Origin: Nocardia sp. XZ_19_385
GTDB lineage: Bacteria; Actinomycetota; Actinomycetes; Mycobacteriales; Mycobacteriaceae
Length of the DNA: 64,000 nt
NCBI RefSeq assembly: GCF_015355755.1
Contig: NZ_JACVEE010000004.1
Span: 620,001-684,000, forward strand
Reading direction: 5' to 3'
Each line of letters starts with the position of its first letter. Position 1 is the first letter of the stretch. Both the position numbers and the translations under genes were made by a program. The notes beneath the pieces were generated by a model that saw nothing but the letters and a program-made list of their open reading frames with translations, did no database searches and was not told the DNA's origin. Shown in pieces: positions 60,316 to 64,000 of the stretch.

Positions 60316-61269
60316 TCACTCCGGGCGGAGGGCGCGACGCCAGGTTTGCCCGATCAGGTCGTGCCCGAAGCTGTGGTGCGGAGCCGATTCCACCAGTTCG
60401 AATCCGGCGCGCTGATAGATGTGCCGCGCTGCCGCCAGCACATCGTTGGTCCACAACACCATGTCGGTGTATCCGGCATCGGTCGCGAACCGCAGACAGT
60501 GGCCGACCAGCGCCGAGCCCACGCCCAGTCCGCGCGCCGACGGCTCGACCAGCAGCAACCGCAGCCGCGCGGTGGTCTTACTGTCGGCCACGCAGAACAC
60601 AGCGCCCACTGGAGTCCCGCCGGCCTCGGCGATCCACGCGCGTTCCCGGCTGTCGTCATGGGATTCGAGGAAATCCGCGACGATCTTCGTGACCAGCGCC
60701 TCGTAGCTCGCATCCCAGCCGTACTCGGCCGCGTACAGAGCCGCATTGCGCTGGATCACCCACCCGTAGTCACCCGGCTTCGGCGCCCGGATCGTCACCG
60801 GTGGACTGTCGGCGGCCGCCTCGGGCCGCTCCAGGATCTGCTGAATGGTCGTCATGGCACGAATCAATTTCGCCCGCTCCGCCGGGTGGTGCGGCTCCAG
60901 CAGCCTGCGAACATCGACCCCGGAGCGCTGATTCAGCACCGCGAACTCCGCCCGGCCACGATCGGTCAGCCGCACCTCTTGCCGCCGCCCATCACTGCTG
61001 GAGCGACTGCTCTCGATCAACCCCCGATTCTTGAACCGGGTCAGGATCCGGCTCAAATATCCCGGGTCGAGCCCCAGCGTCTTACGCAACCGAATCGCCT
61101 CGGTGGATCCAGAAGTGGCCAGCTCGAACAGAATTCGCGCCTCGGTCAGCGAGTACTCGGTGTCGACGAGCCCCTCCCGCAGCACACCGATCACTTCGGT
61201 ATAGCGGCGGTTGAACGCACGGACAGCAGCGATTTCGGCGGCGGAAGCCCCGGTAACGACAGCGGTCAT
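60316..61269 (-). CDS. MarR-type HTH fused to GNAT acetyltransferase
   Basis: 317 aa. A MarR winged helix (about 10-150; LTEARILFELAT, LDPGYLSRILTRFKNRGLI, DGRRQEVRLTDRGRAEF) is followed by a GNAT domain (about 158-315) with the acetyl-CoA loop RLLLVEPSARGLGVGSALVGHCL. Such fusions regulate transcription and may sense acetyl-CoA or acetylate a substrate. A perfect palindrome 26 nt upstream of ATG 61269 suggests autoregulation. Divergent from bioA. Confidence 0.92.
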   Translation of the reverse strand: MTAVVTGASAAEIAAVRAFNRRYTEVIGVLREGLVDTEYSLTEARILFELATSGSTEAIRLRKTLGLDPGYLSRILTRFKNRGLIESSRSSSDGRRQEVRLTDRGRAEFAVLNQRSGVDVRRLLEPHHPAERAKLIRAMTTIQQILERPEAAADSPPVTIRAPKPGDYGWVIQRNAALYAAEYGWDASYEALVTKIVADFLESHDDSRERAWIAEAGGTPVGAVFCVADSKTTARLRLLLVEPSARGLGVGSALVGHCLRFATDAGYTDMVLWTNDVLAAARHIYQRAGFELVESAPHHSFGHDLIGQTWRRALRPE

Positions 61270-61295
61270 GACGGCTCCAATGGTCGACCGAGATG

Positions 61296-61310
61296 TTTGA
61301 CTGAGTCAAA
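61296..61310. promoter_or_regulatory. Candidate MarR operator
   Basis: TTTGACTGAGTCAAA is a perfect palindrome with 7-bp arms around one base. It lies 26 nt upstream of the MarR-GNAT start and 179 nt upstream of bioA. Its TTGA...TCAA form is typical of MarR-family sites. Confidence 0.65.
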
Positions 61311-61426
61311 GAATAGGTCGGCCGTCGCTGGGATAGTGCGGAATCCACAGATCCGCCTCGCGGTTGCACCACGCGGTGCCGGCCCGCCCTCCGGACTCGC
61401 TCGTATTGGTGGTGCTCCGGTGGTAA

Positions 61427-61443
61427 CTTGAACGGCGTTCAAG
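61427..61443. promoter_or_regulatory. BioQ-like operator upstream of bioA
   Basis: CTTGAACGGCGTTCAAG is a perfect palindrome with 8-bp arms, 46 nt upstream of the bioA start. The TGAAC-N3-GTTCA core recurs upstream of bioF at 63420 and resembles the recalled BioQ consensus of corynebacteria and mycobacteria. No bioQ gene is seen here. Confidence 0.75.
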
Positions 61444-61489
61444 CCGTCTCGGCGAGGCCGGGGCGGGTCACTGCACCGCGAGGATTCCT

Positions 61490-62767
61490 GTGGCACTGAC
61501 CCCTGATGAGATCACCGCTATCGACGCCAAACATGTCTGGCATCCGTACGGCGGTTTCCCTGCGACGACCGAACCTTTGGTGGTCGCAAGCGCTTCCGGC
61601 ACCCGGCTCACCCTGGCTGATGGCCGCGAGCTCGTCGACGGCATGAGCTCCTGGTGGGCGGCCGTGCACGGTTACCGGCACCCGGTTCTCGACGCGGCGC
61701 TCATCGAGCAGTCGCAGCGGATGAGTCACGTGATGTTCGGCGGCCTCACCCACGAACCGGCCGCGCGGCTGTCCGAACTCCTCGTCGAACTCTCGCCCGC
61801 CGGTCTGGACAAGGTGTTCCTCTGCGATTCGGGTTCGGTCTCGGTCGAGGTCGCCGTCAAGATGTGCCTGCAGTATTGGCGCGCCCTCGGAAAACCCGGC
61901 AAGCGCCGCCTGCTCACCTGGCGCGGCGGCTACCACGGCGACACCTTCAGCCCGATGAGCGTCTGCGACCCCGACGGCGGCATGCACGCGCTGTGGACCG
62001 ACGTCCTGGTGGAACAGGTCTTCGTGCCGATGCCCCCCACCGACTACCAGCCCGCCTACGTCGCCGAACTGGAACGCGCGCTCGCCGAGCACGCCGACGA
62101 ACTCGCCGCCGTGATCGTCGAACCGGTGGTGCAGGGCGCCGGCGGCATGCGCTGGCACGACCCGCGCTACCTCACCGACCTGCGCCGGCTCTGCGACGCC
62201 CACGGCGTCCTGCTGATCTTCGACGAGATCGCCACCGGCTTCGGCCGCACCGGCGAATTCTTCGCCGCCGACCACGTCGCCGTCAGCCCGGACGTCATGT
62301 GCGTCGGCAAAGCGATCACCGGCGGCTACCTCACCCTGGCCGCCGCCCTGTGCACCTCGCACATCGCCGAAACCATCAGCGCCGGCCACGGCGGCCTCAT
62401 GCACGGCCCCACCTTCATGGGCAACCCCCTCGCCTGCGCCGTCGCGATCGCCTCGATCGAACTTCTCCTGCAACGGGATTGGCGCACCGAGGTCCGCCGC
62501 ATCGAATCCGAACTCCGCACCGGCCTCGCCCCCGCCCGCAACCTCCCCGGCGTCCGCGAAGTCCGTGTCCTCGGCGCCATCGGCGTAATCGAACTCGACC
62601 ACCCGGTCGACATGCGCACCGCCACCACCGCGGCCGTCACCGCCGGCGTCTGGCTCCGTCCCTTCCGCAACAACATCTACGCGATGCCCCCTTTCATCAG
62701 CACCACGGCGGACATCGCCACCATCACCGCCGGAATGCTCGCCGCCACCAAAGCCCAGCCGACATAA
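61490..62767 (+). CDS. bioA: Adenosylmethionine-8-amino-7-oxononanoate aminotransferase
   Basis: 425 aa class III aminotransferase. Biotin-specific features: HVWHPYGGF at the N-terminus and [16 protein letters not shown] site D245 in [13 protein letters not shown] and Schiff-base K274 in [15 protein letters not shown]. It transfers an amino group from SAM to KAPA to give DAPA in biotin synthesis. GTG 61490 is the start. In M. tuberculosis bioA is followed at once by bioF; here a repeat array intervenes. Confidence 0.97.
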   Translation: MALTPDEITAIDAKHVWHPYGGFPATTEPLVVASASGTRLTLADGRELVDGMSSWWAAVHGYRHPVLDAALIEQSQRMSHVMFGGLTHEPAARLSELLVELSPAGLDKVFLCDSGSVSVEVAVKMCLQYWRALGKPGKRRLLTWRGGYHGDTFSPMSVCDPDGGMHALWTDVLVEQVFVPMPPTDYQPAYVAELERALAEHADELAAVIVEPVVQGAGGMRWHDPRYLTDLRRLCDAHGVLLIFDEIATGFGRTGEFFAADHVAVSPDVMCVGKAITGGYLTLAAALCTSHIAETISAGHGGLMHGPTFMGNPLACAVAIASIELLLQRDWRTEVRRIESELRTGLAPARNLPGVREVRVLGAIGVIELDHPVDMRTATTAAVTAGVWLRPFRNNIYAMPPFISTTADIATITAGMLAATKAQPT

Positions 62768-62870
62768 CCGGGCGTTGGATCAGCGGCAAGGTTTCGATGT
62801 CCCGCAGCGCTTCGTCGCCCTCGCTGGCGAGTTCGGCGGCATCACCCGTGTGGGTCTCCATGAGTCCCAA

Positions 62871-63344
62871 TGATCTTGGACCCCAGGGTCTAGGCGGGCC
62901 GCAATCAAGATCACCAGGCTCTGCGGGCGGCATCGCCCGTATGGGTCCCGCCGTGAGTGCCTGCTGATCTTGGACGCGAGGGTTGAGGCGAGCACCTTCA
63001 AGATCATCAGGCTCTGTGGGCAGCATCGCCCGTGTGGGGCCGTGAGCCCCGGCTGATCTTGGACGCCAGGGTTGAGGTGGTCGCCTTCAAGATCACCAGG
63101 CTGTGTGGGCGGCATCGCCCGTGTGGGTCCCGCCGTGAGTGCCTGCTGATTTTGGACGCGAGGGTCGAGGCGGGTCGCCTTCAAGATCACCAGGCTCTGT
63201 GGGCGGCAATGCCGTGTGGGTCTCGCCGTGCGTCTTGGCTGGCTGATCTTGGACGCCAGGGTCGAGGTGGTCGCCTTCAAGATCACCAGGCTCTGAGGGC
63301 GGCATTGTTCGAATCGCGCCCGCCGTGAGGGCCTGGTGATCTTG
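62871..63344. repeat. Array 2: inverted-repeat elements related to array 1
   Basis: Most of the 681-bp gap between bioA and bioF. Five complete elements have left arms CAAGATCA(C/T)CAGG at 62906, 62999, 63088, 63182 and 63278. Their right arms are CCTG(C/G)TGAT(C/T)TTG or GGCTGATCTTG, ending at 62972, 63061, 63154, 63251 and 63344. A sixth unit keeps only the right end (TGATCTTG, 62871-62878). Period is 89-96 bp. Interiors read CTCTGTGGGCGGCATCGCCCG and differ from array 1, but the arms are the same 13-mer. Spacers (GGACGC(C/G)AGGGT(C/T)GAGG) are conserved among units. The last unit has perfectly matched arms. The 103 bp before the array show nothing clear. Confidence 0.85.
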
Positions 63345-63419
63345 ATGTCGGCGGGGTGGGTGGTGGGCACACGGGGTTTGTTGGCTGGTGGGGATGGGGC
63401 GCTTTTGGGGATACCAACC

Positions 63420-63432
63420 TGAACGGCGTTCA
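63420..63432. promoter_or_regulatory. BioQ-like operator upstream of bioF
   Basis: TGAACGGCGTTCA, identical in its core to the site before bioA, is only 16 nt from the bioF start. Its presence shows that bioF has its own regulated promoter after the repeat array. Confidence 0.75.
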
Positions 63433-63448
63433 AGTAAGGTGCGTACCT

Positions 63449-64000
63449 GTGACTACCGATCCTTTGAGTTGGTTGGACGAGCGGGCGGAGGCGCGGGTCG
63501 GCGCGGGATTGCGTCGGGCGCTGCGGCCCCGAGCGGTGCAGTCGGCGTCGATTGACCTGGCCTCCAATGACTATCTGGGTCTGGTGCGGCACCCCGAAGT
63601 GATCGCGGGGTCGATCGAGTCGGTGCGGCGTTGGGGGACGGGGTCTACCGGTTCCCGGTTGGTTACCGGCACCACGGCTGAGCATGAGCAGCTCGAAGCC
63701 GAACTGGCTGAGTTCGTCGGTGCTGAGGCTGGTCTTGCCTTCTCCTCCGGGTACACCGCGAATCTCGGTGTCGTGACCGCGCTGGCCGGGCGCGGTGCGC
63801 TGGTTGTTTCCGATGCCGGCAGCCATGCCTCGCTGGTGGACGCGTGCCGACTGTCTCGGGCTCGCGTCGAAATCGCCGCGCACTGTGACGTCGACGCGGT
63901 TGATCGGCTGTTGGCTACTCGTGCCGAGGAACGCGCGCTCGTCCTCACCGACTCGGTGTTCAGTGCCGACGGTGATCTTGCGCCGCTGGCCGAGCTGCAT
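63449..64000 (+). CDS. bioF: 8-amino-7-oxononanoate synthase, 3' end cut by window
   Basis: 184 codons are visible from GTG 63449 (AAGG 9 nt upstream) to the window edge without a stop. The alpha-oxoamine synthase N-terminus is clear: IDLASNDYLGLVRHPEV, WGTGSTGSRLVTGTTAEHEQLEAELAEF, AFSSGYTANLGV and SDAGSHASLVDACRLS; TDSVFSADGDLAPL begins the PLP-binding Asp region. It condenses pimeloyl-thioester with alanine in biotin synthesis. Confidence 0.96.
   Translation, partial: MTTDPLSWLDERAEARVGAGLRRALRPRAVQSASIDLASNDYLGLVRHPEVIAGSIESVRRWGTGSTGSRLVTGTTAEHEQLEAELAEFVGAEAGLAFSSGYTANLGVVTALAGRGALVVSDAGSHASLVDACRLSRARVEIAAHCDVDAVDRLLATRAEERALVLTDSVFSADGDLAPLAELH

Noticed and set aside
62780..64000. 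Long minus-strand frame across the repeat array and bioF
   Set aside because: Its product is made of translated repeats and the antisense of a clear bioF N-terminus.

Overview
The window is GC-rich actinobacterial DNA. It most likely comes from Nocardia or a close relative in the Mycobacteriales. Evidence for this is GTG/TTG starts, many 4-nt start/stop overlaps, an MmpL-family transporter, an MspA-family porin, a DnaE1 with a PHP domain, the GlgE-independent TreXYZ set and several lipoproteins. The gene order lspA - rluD-like - ... - dnaE1 - ... - Rv1558-like deazaflavin protein/ilvA - ... - treY/treX - bioA - bioF follows the Mycobacterium tuberculosis Rv1539-Rv1569 order (recalled, not searched). 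Here large accessory blocks are inserted between these genes.

Layout. 0-5 kb: end of a PhzF-like isomerase, a NarL/DesK-type two-component system, and a divergent MMPL transporter. 4.9-5.5 kb: a five-unit array of inverted-repeat elements. 5.5-9.6 kb: lspA, a pseudouridine synthase, a membrane-anchored unknown and two divergent lipoproteins. 9.7-11.8 kb: a VOC protein and a three-gene Rieske/membrane module. 12-20.4 kb: two DHA2-type drug transporters, an AfsR/SARP-type regulator with an internal 15-bp minisatellite, a lipoprotein hydrolase and an NADPH-FMN reductase.

20.4-30.6 kb is a complete trans-4-hydroxy-L-proline catabolic locus. It holds a GntR regulator, two transporters, 4-hydroxyproline 2-epimerase, a three-subunit D-hydroxyproline dehydrogenase, a DapA-family deaminase and an alpha-ketoglutarate semialdehyde dehydrogenase. 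Three near-identical candidate operators lie in it. 30.6-39.6 kb is an acetate/monocarboxylate locus: acs, actP, a DUF485 protein, a second SSS symporter preceded by a truncated copy of its own N-terminus, and a LytTR regulator with a LytS-type kinase. Regularly spaced direct repeats lie in the promoter of the second symporter.

40-64 kb holds dnaE1, a Sel1-repeat protein, a methyltransferase, treZ, a serine hydrolase, ilvA with an apparent internal insertion, a deazaflavin-dependent protein, a large LuxR (LAL) regulator, an MspA porin, a DUF2235 hydrolase, treY-treX, a MarR-GNAT fusion, bioA and the start of bioF. bioA and bioF each carry a BioQ-like palindrome and are separated by a second array of the same inverted-repeat family seen at 5 kb.

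The most unusual features are the two arrays sharing 13-nt arms 58 kb apart, the partial symporter duplication used as a possible leader peptide, and the LytTR-like repeat layout. I saw no tRNA, rRNA, CRISPR array, insertion sequence or prophage gene.
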